64,000 nucleotides of DNA from JACCZX01 sp963807155 (GCA_963807155.1 CAWEAZ010000025.1:36386-100385); one strand, 5' to 3'. Counted from the stretch's first letter, positions 1 to 9,237 are shown. Notes: generated from the sequence alone by a model not told the origin. Translations and numbers: made by a program.

Positions 1-1
1 T

Positions 2-208
2 CCGCTGCCGGCGTGGGCTGCGGAAGTCGACTGCGCGAACTGGGCGCAGCTGCTGCTGAAGTTCATCGTCTCGCATCCGGCCGTCACCTGTGTTATTCCG
101 GCGACGTCGAACGTTGCACACGTACGCGAAAACATGGGCGCGGCGTATGGCCGCTTGCCAGACGAGTCGATGCGCCGGCGATTGATCGCACACGTTGAGA
201 AGCTCTAA
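2..208 (+). CDS. Aldo/keto reductase, C-terminal end (5' truncated by window edge)
   Basis: The second frame is open from the window edge to a TAA at 206-208, giving 68 residues. It reads as the C-terminus of an aldo/keto reductase: the stretch FIVSHPAVTCVIPATSN followed by VRENMGAAYGRLPD is the late barrel strand and the cofactor-binding tail typical of these NADPH-dependent oxidoreductases. The catalytic Tyr and Lys would lie upstream of the window, so substrate and activity cannot be judged. The next gene starts 14 bases downstream on the same strand, so the two may be co-transcribed. Confidence 0.75.
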   Translation, partial: PLPAWAAEVDCANWAQLLLKFIVSHPAVTCVIPATSNVAHVRENMGAAYGRLPDESMRRRLIAHVEKL

Positions 209-222
209 GTTCGGAAGCTTTG

Positions 223-903
223 ATGTCTGAGTGGTGGACTTACCGGCCTTCGGACTTTCTGCTGTTCGCGCCCCGTACCTACTATCGACTGTTTGAGCTT
301 TACAACGCAGAAATCTGGCCACTGCATATCGTCGCGCTGTTCGCCGGCGTAACGATCTTGTTGCTGATACGCAGTCGCATAGCGTGGCGCGGTCGCCTGA
401 TTGCGGCGATGCTCGCGGCGGGCTGGCTATGGATTGCGTGGGCTTTCCATTGGCAGCGTTACGCGACGATCAATTGGGCAGCAAGCTATTTTGCGGTGGG
501 GTTCGCGATCGAAGCGGCGGCGTTACTCTGGATCGGTGTCGTGCGCGACCGGCTTCAGTTCGATTCCGATCAGGGCGCGGCAGGGCGTACAGGCGTCGCG
601 ATTTTCGTATTCGCGCTGGTGATTCACCCACTGTTGACCCTGCTTGCAGGGCGCGAGTGGCGGCAGCTTGAGGTTTTCGGTGTGACGCCCGATCCGACGG
701 TGGTGGCTACCCTTGGGCTGCTACTGGCCGCGAATCGAATTCTCTGGGTTGCGTTGCCGATACCGCTGCTTTGGTGCTTGGTTAGCGGTCTAACGCTGTC
801 GGTGATGAGTGCCGCGGACGCTTTCGTTTTGCCGGCTGTTGCACTCGTCGTTTTGCTTCTTGTCGTTCGGCGACAGGTTACGCCGCAAGAACACTCTAAT
901 TAA
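223..903 (+). CDS. DUF6064 family multi-pass membrane protein
   Basis: 226 residues when started at the ATG at 223; a TTG at 220 is the in-frame alternative. The N-terminus MSEWWTYRPSDFLLFSP-like followed by TYYRLFELYNAEIWP is the signature of DUF6064. About six hydrophobic segments follow (roughly residues 35-52, 60-76, 85-105, 125-145, 160-185 and 195-215), so it is an inner-membrane protein. The function of the family is unknown. Its stop codon overlaps the convergent exonuclease gene by four bases (TTAA at 900-903). Confidence 0.75.
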   Translation: MSEWWTYRPSDFLLFAPRTYYRLFELYNAEIWPLHIVALFAGVTILLLIRSRIAWRGRLIAAMLAAGWLWIAWAFHWQRYATINWAASYFAVGFAIEAAALLWIGVVRDRLQFDSDQGAAGRTGVAIFVFALVIHPLLTLLAGREWRQLEVFGVTPDPTVVATLGLLLAANRILWVALPIPLLWCLVSGLTLSVMSAADAFVLPAVALVVLLLVVRRQVTPQEHSN

Positions 904-1746
904 GAGGAAGCGTTGCGATCCAACGCTTTCTCGGCTTTAAGGCAGCGCGCGAGCAGCGCCGGTGCTTGCATACGTTCGGTCGACGATTGGAACGCGGTCT
1001 TAGGTCCCCTCCATCGCAAATCGTCCACGTCTTTGAACAAGGCGGCGTCGGTACGCAGCGTTGCAAGATTCTTGAACAGCAGGGCCTGCGTCAGCCGATC
1101 ACCGAGTAGCGCAGCCGGAAAGTTTTCGATTGCACCGTGGCGATTCAGTAGCCGCGCTGCGGAGACTGCGCCGATGCCCGCTATGCCCGGATATCCGTCC
1201 GCTGCGTCGCCAACCAAGGCCAGAAAGTCCGGAATCAACTCCGGATCGACGCCGAACTTTTTTCGCACGCCGTCTGCATCGCGGATGGTCTTTGTTCTGC
1301 GGTCGATCTGCACGACGCGATCTCCGCGTACACATTGCGCCAGGTCCTTATCAGGCGTCCAAATGCAAACCTTCTCGACGCGCGCATCTTCGGAAGCCAT
1401 CGTCGCGGCCGACGCCAGCGCGTCATCGGCTTCTAACTCGATCATCGGCCATACCGCGACGCCCATTGCATCCAAGCGCTTCCTCGAGAGGATGAAACTG
1501 AGCGAGAAGGGCAGGCTCGATGCCAGCGCCGGTCTTGTATCCGGCCCACAGACGGTTGCGAAACGACTCGATGACGTGGTCGGTCGCGACGCCGATATGC
1601 AATGCGCCGCCTTCGATCATTTCCAGCACCGTGTTAAGCACGCCGATTACGGCGCCGTAGCGACGATCCTCCCCTTTGTTGAATCGACGCAAGCCATAAA
1701 AATGCCGGAATAGCTCGTAAGTGCCGTCGACGACATGAACGACCAC
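900..1746 (-). CDS. Stand-alone 5'-3' exonuclease (PolA N-terminal / flap endonuclease family), frameshifted
   Basis: Two overlapping minus-strand frames together make one protein of about 281 residues related to the 5'-3' exonuclease domain of DNA polymerase I. The N-terminal half has the HVVDGTYELFRHFYG start and the second half has ELEADDALASAA, WTPDKDLAQCV and the helix-hairpin-helix region GDAADGYPGIAGIGAVSAARLL. The acidic metal ligands are therefore present. The frames join at about 1472, where one extra base in the CC pair (GG on the coding strand) breaks the frame. The 847-base length is one more than a multiple of three, which fits a single insertion. GTG at 1746 is the start. It lies 5 bases after the cytochrome gene and is probably the last gene of the chromate unit. 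A full polA lies at 36.9 kb, so this is an accessory nuclease. Confidence 0.75.
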
Positions 1747-1751
1747 TAGCG

Positions 1752-2549
1752 CTACTTAGCCTTGGCTGCCGCAGTGATCTGGTCAAGCGTAAACGTATAG
1801 CTCACCTTATCGAGCGGCTTGTGGCAGGCAAGACACTCGGCTTGATTGACGCCAGCGCGAAGCTGCTTCGCCGTGGTGAAGACTGCATAGTTCCAATCTT
1901 CGTTGCGCAGCATTTCGGGGATGTCCTTGCCCCAGCCCGCATCGCGCGCCATCGCCGTGTAGAACAGCAGCTGATCGGGCGCGTAGAAGCCGTCGCTGCC
2001 GGTGATCGGCTTTTTGTCGGCGTCGACTTTGGCCGAGTAGACCTCCGCAAACAGCACCGAGCCGTTCGGAAGCGGTTTGCCTTCCTTCGCCGCTTGGAGC
2101 GCGACGGGATTTACGTAGTAGTAACGCACCTGCCGCGTCGCCGGGAAGTTGATGGTGTAGTACTTGACGAACGTGCTCTTGTAGTTTTCCGGAAAGCTGA
2201 CGCCGGTCTTCACCAGATGCGGTAGCAGCTCGGACTTTGCCGCGCCGGTTGTCGCCGCCTGACTCGCGAAGAACGCTGCCACATTCGCGATATCGTCGGG
2301 ACTCAATTGGGTCGCGATTGCGTTCATGATCGCGCTCTTTCGCGATCCATCTTTTAGCGCTTTCAGCTGGTTTTCCAGGTAAGCCACTCTCTGGCCCGCC
2401 AGGTTGGGAATAGCGTCGCTCACGCTGACCCCGGCTGCTCCGTGACACGCGGCGCACACGGTCTGGACTCGCGCCCTGCCGGCCTCGATGTCGGCTGCGA
2501 ACGCGCTGGTGAACAGCAGAAGACTCAATGCGCAGAAAGTTGCTTTCAT
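1752..2549 (-). CDS. Cytochrome c / cytochrome P460 fusion, exported
   Basis: 265 residues from the ATG at 2549, chosen over an upstream TTG because AAAGGGG lies six bases before it. Residues 1-19 are a signal peptide ending in FTSAFA. Residues 20-90 form a class I cytochrome c with haem motif CAACH and a distal Met candidate (SAIMNAIATQLSPDDIANVAAFFA). Residues 95-265 look like a cytochrome P460 domain with its own CLACH haem site near the C-terminus. P460 proteins are periplasmic haem proteins; some oxidise hydroxylamine but many have no assigned substrate. The gene sits 46 bases after the second chrB gene on the same strand, so an electron-transfer or detoxification role in chromate or oxidative stress is an inference only. 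Confidence 0.8.
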   Translation of the reverse strand: MKATFCALSLLLFTSAFAADIEAGRARVQTVCAACHGAAGVSVSDAIPNLAGQRVAYLENQLKALKDGSRKSAIMNAIATQLSPDDIANVAAFFASQAATTGAAKSELLPHLVKTGVSFPENYKSTFVKYYTINFPATRQVRYYYVNPVALQAAKEGKPLPNGSVLFAEVYSAKVDADKKPITGSDGFYAPDQLLFYTAMARDAGWGKDIPEMLRNEDWNYAVFTTAKQLRAGVNQAECLACHKPLDKVSYTFTLDQITAAAKAK

Positions 2550-2595
2550 GGAGACCCCTTTCAACTGGGTTCACCGAAATCTTACGGCGGTTCGC

Positions 2596-3054
2596 CTAAT
2601 TTGGCTTGGCGGGCGGCCAGTTGTGCGATTCACTCTGGCAGTGCTTGCACCACGCATACAGCGCGTCGTACATCACCATGCCGTGCTTGAGCATTTCATG
2701 ATCATCGGCGAAGTCGTGCGATAGCCCGAGCGATAGCGCATAGAGGCCGGCGGACTGCGGAGTGAGTTCTAGCCGCGATGTGTCGGCTCCGCGCACGATT
2801 AACGCCAACCGCTGCAGCGCCGGATCGTCGAGTTCGTATTTCTTCAGAAACGCATCGAAGCTGCATAGGTCGCCGTCGTGCGTTAACTCGACGCCCGGAA
2901 TGTCGTAGGGAATCGCATCGGTCTTGTTGGCGACACTCAGCACATCGCCGCTCGGGACGTACAGAAATTCGGGCTCCTGATCGATAAACCGCGCCACCAG
3001 CCATGGGCAGGCGATGCGGTCGATTTTCGGACGCTCGCGTGTAATCCATTTCAT
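2596..3054 (-). CDS. ChrB C-terminal-domain protein (chromate resistance)
   Basis: 152 residues matching only the C-terminal half of ChrB. It opens with MKWITRERPKIDRIACPWLV, which parallels RRRPWVDRLACAWLIRR in the full ChrB encoded at 4439-5377, and it keeps the FDAFLKKYEL and LALIVRGADT segments of that domain. It lacks the N-terminal regulatory part. It lies 32 bases downstream of chrA on the same strand, so the unit reads chrB-chrA-chrB'. Histidines and cysteines at the end (HEMLKHGMVMYDALYAWCKH) could bind metal. Its separate role from the full-length protein is unknown. Confidence 0.85.
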   Translation of the reverse strand: MKWITRERPKIDRIACPWLVARFIDQEPEFLYVPSGDVLSVANKTDAIPYDIPGVELTHDGDLCSFDAFLKKYELDDPALQRLALIVRGADTSRLELTPQSAGLYALSLGLSHDFADDHEMLKHGMVMYDALYAWCKHCQSESHNWPPAKPN

Positions 3055-3086
3055 GTCTGCTTCTCCTTTCGGTTCTCAGGGGTGAA

Positions 3087-4442
3087 TTAGGAAGCGAGTT
3101 GCACCAGCAATCCAATCAGCGCACACGCGGCGATCACGCCGATCACGTGCGCCTTGAAGCGAAGCAACGCCACCGCCGCGCCGAGTGCGATCAATGCGGA
3201 TGCCCCATCGAAATTGCCCGCGAAGCCCGCCGGCCATAGCACGTGGTACCCGAAGAACATTGCAAGATTGAAGATGGCGCCGACTACCGCCGCGGTGATC
3301 GCAGTTAATGGCGCCGTGAACTTGAGGTCGTTGTGCGTGCTCTCGACAAATGGGCCACCCGCGAGGATGAAAAGAAACGACGGCAGGAACGTGAACCAAG
3401 TCACAAGCGAGGCCGCCAGTGCGCCGGCGAGGAAGAGATGGTCCGGCCCGAGCGGCGCGCCAATATAAGCACCGACGAAGCCAACGAAGGCCACCACCAT
3501 AATCAACGGCCCCGGCGTGGTTTCGCCCAGTGCAAGACCATCGATCATCTGCGCCGGCGTTAACCAACCATAATCCCCGACTGCGCCCTGGTAAACGTAC
3601 GGCAGCACTGCATACGCTCCACCGAAGGTCAGCAACGCCGCCTTGGTGAAGAACCAGCTCATCTGCGTCAACATGTGATTCCAGCCGTAGACGCTCAACA
3701 GCAGCGACATCGGAATCAACCATAGGACGAGTCCGACCAGCGCGACCCGTCCGAGGCGGCGCCGGTCGAATACAGCGTGCGCAGGGGTGGGGGTGTCATC
3801 GTCGATGATCGCCGGGCCAAACGATTTACTGGCTGCGCCGTGCCCGCCGCCAACTGCAAATTTTTTCGGAGCAATGCGACCACCGATGTAACCGATCAGC
3901 GCGGCGGCAGCGATTACTGCCGGGAACGGTGCGTCCAACGCGAACAGTGCAACGAATGATGCCGCCGCAATTGCCCACAGCATTTCGTTTCTCAACGCGC
4001 GTGAGCCGATGCGATAGGCGGCCTGCAAGACGATCGCCGTGACTGCGGGCTTGATTCCGTAGAACAGGCCAGCGACCAGCGGAACGTTGCCGAAAGCGAT
4101 GTACGTCCACGACAGTGCAATCAGGATCAGCAACGACGGCAGAACGAACAGCGCACCTGCGACCACACCACCCCAGGTGCGGTGCATCAGCCAGCCGATA
4201 TACGTGGCGAGCTGTTGCGCCTCGGGGCCAGGCAGCACCATGCAATAGTTCAGCGCGTGCAAGAAACGGCGCTCCGAAATCCATCGCCGGTTCTCCACAA
4301 GCTCCTGATGCATGATCGAAATCTGCCCCGCCGGTCCGCCGAAGCTGATGAAGCCGAGCTTCAGCCAAAAGCGAAAGGCTTCCCAGAAACTGACGGGTGC
4401 AGGAGTGGTTTCAACGGCCGCCATTGCGAGCGGCGCAGTCAT
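3087..4442 (-). CDS. chrA: Chromate efflux transporter ChrA
   Basis: 451 residues with about ten hydrophobic helices arranged as two homologous halves, the long-chain CHR family layout. Both halves carry the family signature: FWLKLGFISFGGPAGQISIM with LPGPEAQQLATYIG in the first, and FFTKAALLTFGGAYAVLPYV with LGETTPGPLIMVVAFVG in the second. CHR proteins export chromate from the cytoplasm. The start overlaps the end of chrB by four bases (ATGA), indicating translational coupling, and a second ChrB-domain gene follows 32 bases downstream. Confidence 0.95.
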   Translation of the reverse strand: MTAPLAMAAVETTPAPVSFWEAFRFWLKLGFISFGGPAGQISIMHQELVENRRWISERRFLHALNYCMVLPGPEAQQLATYIGWLMHRTWGGVVAGALFVLPSLLILIALSWTYIAFGNVPLVAGLFYGIKPAVTAIVLQAAYRIGSRALRNEMLWAIAAASFVALFALDAPFPAVIAAAALIGYIGGRIAPKKFAVGGGHGAASKSFGPAIIDDDTPTPAHAVFDRRRLGRVALVGLVLWLIPMSLLLSVYGWNHMLTQMSWFFTKAALLTFGGAYAVLPYVYQGAVGDYGWLTPAQMIDGLALGETTPGPLIMVVAFVGFVGAYIGAPLGPDHLFLAGALAASLVTWFTFLPSFLFILAGGPFVESTHNDLKFTAPLTAITAAVVGAIFNLAMFFGYHVLWPAGFAGNFDGASALIALGAAVALLRFKAHVIGVIAACALIGLLVQLAS

Positions 4443-5377
4443 TCGGGTAGGTCCGTTTTTTCGAACGACATCAGCAGACCGTCGAAGACAGTGCCGGCAG
4501 CCTTCACGAGTTGATCGTCGTCATCGATTGAGTCGCGCAGTCCCGCCAGCACGCTCTCAACGCCGCTCGCCTCAGGCGGCTGCACACCGCCCGCATCCAG
4601 ATAGTGAACGATGGCGCCGATGCGCCGAAGCGCAGGTTGCTCGAGCCCGAAACTCGCCAGCATTACTTCGAACGTGACGCGTGCGCCGACATGGCTAAAG
4701 GTGGCGCCGTCGAAGTCGAATCCGATCGCCTTCGCCGGACAGTCTTTCGGTTTCGCCAGCCACACGATGCGAGCCTTGCGGTCGATATAGCGCCGTATGA
4801 GCCAGGCGCACGCGAGGCGGTCGACCCATGGTCGCCGACGTGTGGCCCATACGCGCTGCTTGAAGTCCGCAATGCGTAGTCGCTTGATTGCACTTCGCAC
4901 CGCATGCGGTTCGTCCGGTGCAAGTGCCCGGTTGGCTGCGATTTCAAGCTCCTGCAACGCGGCGTCAGTCTGCTTTTGCGCTTCTCCGGCAAAAAAATCG
5001 ATGGCGGCCAGCGCGGTGAATGTCTTGCGCAGCTTGCGCGCCTGCTTCGACGCATCGAGCGCCGTGTCTGCGTCGAGCGAGTCGCTGATTTCGCGAATCT
5101 CGTCGAGCAGCGCGGCATACTCATCGCGGCGATCGAACAGGGCGGCAAACGCGGCGTCTTGGGGTTCGTCCGCGAACATCAGATGTGTAGTGCCGCCGCC
5201 CGCCTGCACGTCGGCGGCAATTGCTTCGAGCGTCCCGCGCGCGTCGTCACGAGCCGGCAACAAGTAAACGCCGTCACGCAGCACGGCGGCGCCCGCCGCG
5301 CGCAGCGCACGCCATGCGCGCATCCGCACCGTTGCGTTTTCGGTAGGCAACGACATCACGAGAATCAACCATTTCAT
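4439..5377 (-). CDS. chrB: Chromate resistance protein ChrB, likely chromate-responsive regulator
   Basis: 312 residues, the usual length. The N-terminal part (MKWLILVMSLPTENATVRMR, ALRAAGAAVLRDGVYLLPA) is the ChrB regulatory domain and residues about 170-312 are the ChrB C-terminal domain (RRRPWVDRLACAWLIRRYID, FDFDGATFSHVG). In characterised transposon-borne systems ChrB senses chromate and controls chrA expression. The gene is first in the minus-strand chromate unit, and an AT-rich divergent region with an inverted repeat sits just upstream (5389-5404). Confidence 0.93.
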   Translation of the reverse strand: MKWLILVMSLPTENATVRMRAWRALRAAGAAVLRDGVYLLPARDDARGTLEAIAADVQAGGGTTHLMFADEPQDAAFAALFDRRDEYAALLDEIREISDSLDADTALDASKQARKLRKTFTALAAIDFFAGEAQKQTDAALQELEIAANRALAPDEPHAVRSAIKRLRIADFKQRVWATRRRPWVDRLACAWLIRRYIDRKARIVWLAKPKDCPAKAIGFDFDGATFSHVGARVTFEVMLASFGLEQPALRRIGAIVHYLDAGGVQPPEASGVESVLAGLRDSIDDDDQLVKAAGTVFDGLLMSFEKTDLPE

Positions 5378-5464
5378 AGGTAGAGCTTATTACAATTCCG
5401 TAATGATATCTACTATATTATTCGAATACCTTGGATCGTCAGACGCACTGGTAACTTGCGATCT
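5378..5464. promoter_or_regulatory. Divergent promoter region of the chr unit with an inverted repeat
   Basis: This 87-base gap separates chrB (minus) from the oxaloacetate decarboxylase gene (plus). It is far more AT-rich than its surroundings. A perfect inverted repeat ATTAC-N6-GTAAT lies at 5389-5404, 12 to 27 bases before the chrB start. On the minus strand TATAGT and TAATAT near 5412-5422 could serve as a -10 element. A ChrB operator is the obvious inference, but no experimental motif was compared. Confidence 0.5.
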
Positions 5465-6346
5465 ATGAATGCTCAGGAAAAACGCAGAAAGCTTGCAGCG
5501 CTGCTCGCAGGCGATCGGTGCGTGATAGCAGGCTCAGTGTTCGATCCGTTGTCGGCGCGCATTGCTGATGAGGTCGGTTTCGAGGTCGGCGTTCTCGGCG
5601 GCTCAGTCGCATCCTTCGCGGTGCTCGGCGCGCCGGATCTGATGCTACTCACCGCCACGGAACTGGCGGAGCAGACGCGCCGTATCTGCCGTGCCAGCAA
5701 TCTACCTGTCCTGATCGACGCCGATCATGGGTACGGTAACGCATTAAACGTGATGCGCACCATCGAGGAGCTGGCCAGTGCCGGCGCGGCCGGATGCTCG
5801 ATTGAAGACACGGCGTTGCCACGCGGCTTCGGCTCCGGGAAAGAGCCCACCCTGACTTCGCTGGAGGAGGGCGTCGGACGAATGCGAGCCGCGGTAGCAG
5901 CTGCGCGTGCGTCGGGTATCGCGGTTTTTGGGCGCACCAGCGCCGTAGCGGTCACCGATGTCGAAGATGCTGTGCGGCGTCTACAGGCGTACGAGAAAGC
6001 CGGTGTGAACGCGTTGTTCGTTCCGTATCTGAAGACGCGTGAGCAACTCGATCGAATCGTCGCCGCTGTTAGTCTCCCGTTGATTCTCGGCGGCCCGGCC
6101 GCCGAGCTCGTGGACTTCGAATACCTCGCCAGCCGCCGTGTGCGCGTTTGCCTGCGCGGTCACGCAGGTTTCGCCGCCAGCGTGCAGGCGCTGTACGACG
6201 CTGCGCTGGCCTCGTTCGCTGGAACAGCGCCGAGCAAACTCCCGAACGTGGCGTCGGAGACATTGATGGCGCGGCTGACCCGCGCAGCTGAGCATGACCG
6301 ATTGAGCGAAGAGTTCCTGAATCCGCCAGGCACCGAGGCCACGTGA
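5465..6346 (+). CDS. Oxaloacetate decarboxylase-like enzyme (isocitrate lyase/PEP mutase superfamily)
   Basis: 293 residues from the ATG at 5465; a TTG nine bases upstream is in frame but has no better ribosome site. The (beta/alpha)8 fold of the superfamily is shown by VFDPLSARIADEVGFEVG, the Mg-site segment LIDADHGYGNALN, and GCSIEDTALPRGFG where carboxylases and lyases of this superfamily have their gating loop. Cys in the isocitrate lyase KKCGH motif is absent, which favours the oxaloacetate decarboxylase subgroup. The product would convert oxaloacetate to pyruvate and CO2. Its stop codon overlaps the GTG of the next gene. Confidence 0.8.
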   Translation: MNAQEKRRKLAALLAGDRCVIAGSVFDPLSARIADEVGFEVGVLGGSVASFAVLGAPDLMLLTATELAEQTRRICRASNLPVLIDADHGYGNALNVMRTIEELASAGAAGCSIEDTALPRGFGSGKEPTLTSLEEGVGRMRAAVAAARASGIAVFGRTSAVAVTDVEDAVRRLQAYEKAGVNALFVPYLKTREQLDRIVAAVSLPLILGGPAAELVDFEYLASRRVRVCLRGHAGFAASVQALYDAALASFAGTAPSKLPNVASETLMARLTRAAEHDRLSEEFLNPPGTEAT

Positions 6347-6654
6347 TTGCGACCGAATTGCAATTTGTCAACGACGCCGGCGCGCGCCGATACCGGTTAA
6401 TGCTGAACAACGAGGAGGTGGGCTACAGCGAGTACGACCCGGTTGCACCCGCCTCGATTCTGATCAAGCACACCGAGGTATTGCGTCAGCACGAAGGCAA
6501 GGGTTTTGGTTCGCACCTGGTGCGCTCGATGCTCGACGACATTCGCGGGCAGGGAAAGACAGTGATTCCCATCTGTCCGTATACGATGAACTACATCCGA
6601 AAACACCGCGAATATCTGGACATTGTGCGAGCAGATATTCGAGCTACCCTCTAA
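6343..6654 (+). CDS. Small GNAT-fold N-acetyltransferase (YjdJ type)
   Basis: 103 residues with a GTG start at 6343 that overlaps the preceding stop by four bases, so it is translationally coupled. The acetyl-CoA loop region HTEVLRQHEGKGFGSHLVRS and the following VIPICPYTMNYIRKHREYLD match the short YjdJ-like branch of Gcn5-related acetyltransferases, which contains little more than the cofactor-binding core. Substrate unknown. Confidence 0.85.
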   Translation: MIATELQFVNDAGARRYRLMLNNEEVGYSEYDPVAPASILIKHTEVLRQHEGKGFGSHLVRSMLDDIRGQGKTVIPICPYTMNYIRKHREYLDIVRADIRATL

Positions 6655-6726
6655 CTCGACTCGTTCGTACTTACAATCCCGACCGCCGTGATAGAGCCTG
6701 GACTCAGTGGCTAAGAGTAAGCGCGC

Positions 6727-8635
6727 GTGATGATGGACGTGATTCGCTGTGCGGTGGTAGGTACTCTGGCGGTGGCAGCGTGCGCACTCCCGTTGCGCGA
6801 AGCGCGAAGCAACATCGTGGTTGCCCGCGGTGTCGACCTGGCCGATTTGTCTCTCGAAGAGCTGGGCGACGTTGTCGTGACGTCGGTCTCGCGCCGGCAG
6901 GAGCGGCTCGCTGTGGCTCCCGCGTCGATTTACGTGATTACGCGCGAAGACATTCGGCGCGCCGGCGTGACCAGCTTGCCCGAAGCGCTGCGGCTTGCTC
7001 CCAACCTGCAAGTTGCTCGCGCGGACACCAATCAGTATGCGATCAGCGCGCGCGGCTCGAATGCCGTGCTGGCGAACAAGCTGCTGGTTCTGATCGACGG
7101 CCGCATCGTCTACACGCCCCTGTTTTCCGGGGTGTTCTGGGAGGCGCAGGACACGCTGCTCGAGGATATCGATCGCATCGAGGTGATCAGCGGTCCGGGT
7201 GCGACGCTGTGGGGTGCGAACGCGGTCAATGGTGTGATCAACGTGATCACCCGGCCGGCAAGTGCAACGCAAGGCGCAGTGGTAGGTGCCGGGGGCGGCA
7301 ATCTCGAGCGTGGCGGCTTCGCGCGCTACGGCGCGCAAGTTGGCAGTCAAACGTCGTTTCGCGTGTACGGCAAGGTGACTGATCGAGACCACTCGCAGCT
7401 CACCGATGGCCGACCGATTCGCGACGAATCTGAGCTCGCGCAAGTCGGTTTCCGACTCGATTCAGGCGATGTCACGCGCAGCTACACGGTGCAAGGCGAT
7501 GTATACCGCGGCCAGATCGACCAGGCGCCATCGGAGCGCGACATCCGCGGCGCCAACTTGCTCGGGCGCTTTACACAATCGCTCGCGAATGATTCAAGGC
7601 TGGTCGTGCAGGCGTACTACGACCACACGTTTCGCGACCATCCGGGAACTTTCAGAGAGAGTCTCGACATTTTCGATATCTACTTGCAATACGGCTTTGT
7701 TCCATTTGAAAGCCACACGCTGCTGGTGGGTGGCGGCTACCGCCACGCGCGTGACCAGGTCACCAATCCGGCCATTCAGGCGTTTTTGCCGGCGGACAAG
7801 AATCTGAACTGGTCGCATCTGTTTTTGCAAGACGAGATCGCGCTCGGGCATGGTGTCAAAGCGACCCTCGGAGTCAAGGTCGAAGACAACACGTATACGG
7901 GCGCCGAGGTCATGCCGAATGCGCGCATCGCGTGGCAGCCTGCCGACGATCGCCTGCTTTGGGCAGCGCTGAGTCGTGCAGTACGCGCGCCGTCGCGCAT
8001 TGACCGCGAATTTTTTGTCCCGGCAACAGCGCCATTCTTGCTTGCGGGTGGCCCCAACTTCGAATCCGAAATCGCCAACGTTGCGGAGATTGGATATCGA
8101 GCGAGCATCAGCCAATCGCTTTACAGGGTCAGTCACCGGGTATTGGCACGACTTCGATCGCATCCGCAGTCTCGAGCCGCGCCCCGGCGGACTGATGTTC
8201 GAGAACAAGATCGAAGGCCGTACCTACGGCATTGAAGCGTGGGCCGAATATCGACCGATCGACCGCTGGCGGTTAAGCGCCGGCATCGTACGTCAGCGCG
8301 TGAAGTTCGAGCGCGAGCCGGACAGCCGCGACACGACTGGCCTGGTTGCAGCTGGAAACGATCCCGACGGCTGGTGGCAGCTGCGCTCCAACTTCGATCT
8401 CTTGCCAAACGTCGAGCTCGATGTGCGAGCAAGACGCATCTCTTCGCTGCCCAATCCGTATGTGCCGGCCTACACCGCGATCGATTTTCGTATCGGCTGG
8501 CGTCCATGGCGGCAGCTCGAAGCGTCGCTGTCAATTCAAAACGCCTTTGATCCGGGTCACGCCGAATGGGGTCCAGCCGTAAATCGGGCTGAATTCGAGC
8601 GCGCATTTTTTGTTCAACTGGTTTGGCGCCACTGA
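6727..8635 (+). CDS. TonB-dependent outer-membrane receptor, one frameshift
   Basis: About 635 residues after repair. The GTG at 6727 (ATGs at 6730 and 6733 are alternatives) opens a signal peptide ending near residue 28. A plug domain follows without an N-terminal signalling extension: SVSRRQERLAVAPASIYVIT, the conserved LVLIDGRIVYTPLFSGVFW, IDRIEVISGPGATLWGANA and VNGVINVITRPAS. The beta-barrel ends in the outer-membrane C-terminus FFVQLVWRH. The frame breaks near 8129; removing one G from GGG at 8129-8131 joins the halves into SLYRSVTGYWHDFDRI, and the length is one base over a multiple of three. The substrate is not evident. A YfiR-like protein and a hybrid kinase follow, suggesting a sensing or transport module. 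Confidence 0.85.
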
Positions 8636-8695
8636 CGTTGATGACGGCGATGGCCGTTCAGGACCGAGCGTCAGGGACTGCGCAGCGCGTGCGCC

Positions 8696-9233
8696 ATGCT
8701 TTTGCTCGCGCTTGCGAATGCTGGCGTCGCCCGCACCTGGCCATGCGCAGGTCACCAGCGAAGCGCAGACAAACGAGCGCAGCGTAATGGCCGCTTATAT
8801 CTATCGCTTCATTACCTACGTCGAATGGCCCGCGTCGGTATTTGCCAGCCCAGAGGACCCGATCGTTATCGGCGTTGTCAACGCGGGCGACATCGCCGCG
8901 GAGCTCGAGCAGATCGTGCAGGGGCGAACCGCGCAGGGGCGTCGCCTGCAAGTGCGACGCATCGCACCGGGCGAAGCCCCTGCCGGCATTCACGTGTTGT
9001 TCATAGGAGGGGAGGCAGCGCCGAAGGTCCTGCAGGCCGCCAAGATGCTCACCGAACGCTCGGTGTTGACGATTACCGGTATCGAGCGTGGAATCGATCA
9101 CGGCAGCGTGATCAATTTCGTGCAGGTCGACGGCCGCGTGCGTTTCGAAGTCAATGTCGGTGTGGCAGAAAAGAGCGGGTTGCGTCTGAGCTCGCGGCTG
9201 CTGACCGTTGCAACGCGCGTCAAGCCGAGCTGA
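8696..9233 (+). CDS. YfiR/DUF4154 family periplasmic protein, one frameshift
   Basis: About 178 residues after repair. ATG at 8696 begins the hydrophobic stretch MLLLALANAGVA, and deleting one C from CCC near 8735 connects it to APGHAQVTSEAQ and the mature domain. The true start may be further upstream (ATG at 8641) if there is another indel. The mature part has YIYRFITYVEWP, the hallmark of DUF4154/YfiR, then IVIGVVNAGDIAAELEQ and a VLTITGIERGIDHGSVINF segment. In Pseudomonas YfiR is a periplasmic repressor of a diguanylate cyclase. Here it lies between a TonB receptor and a kinase whose start is 4 bases after this stop. Confidence 0.85.
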
Positions 9234-9237
9234 TCAG

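Noticed and set aside
913..1713. 266-codon plus-strand frame opposite the exonuclease
   Set aside because: Ser/Arg-rich shadow translation; the minus strand encodes recognisable exonuclease motifs in both halves.
6397..7443. 348-codon minus-strand frame opposite the acetyltransferase and TonB receptor
   Set aside because: High GC leaves long antisense frames open here; no domain is recognisable and the plus strand is clearly coding.
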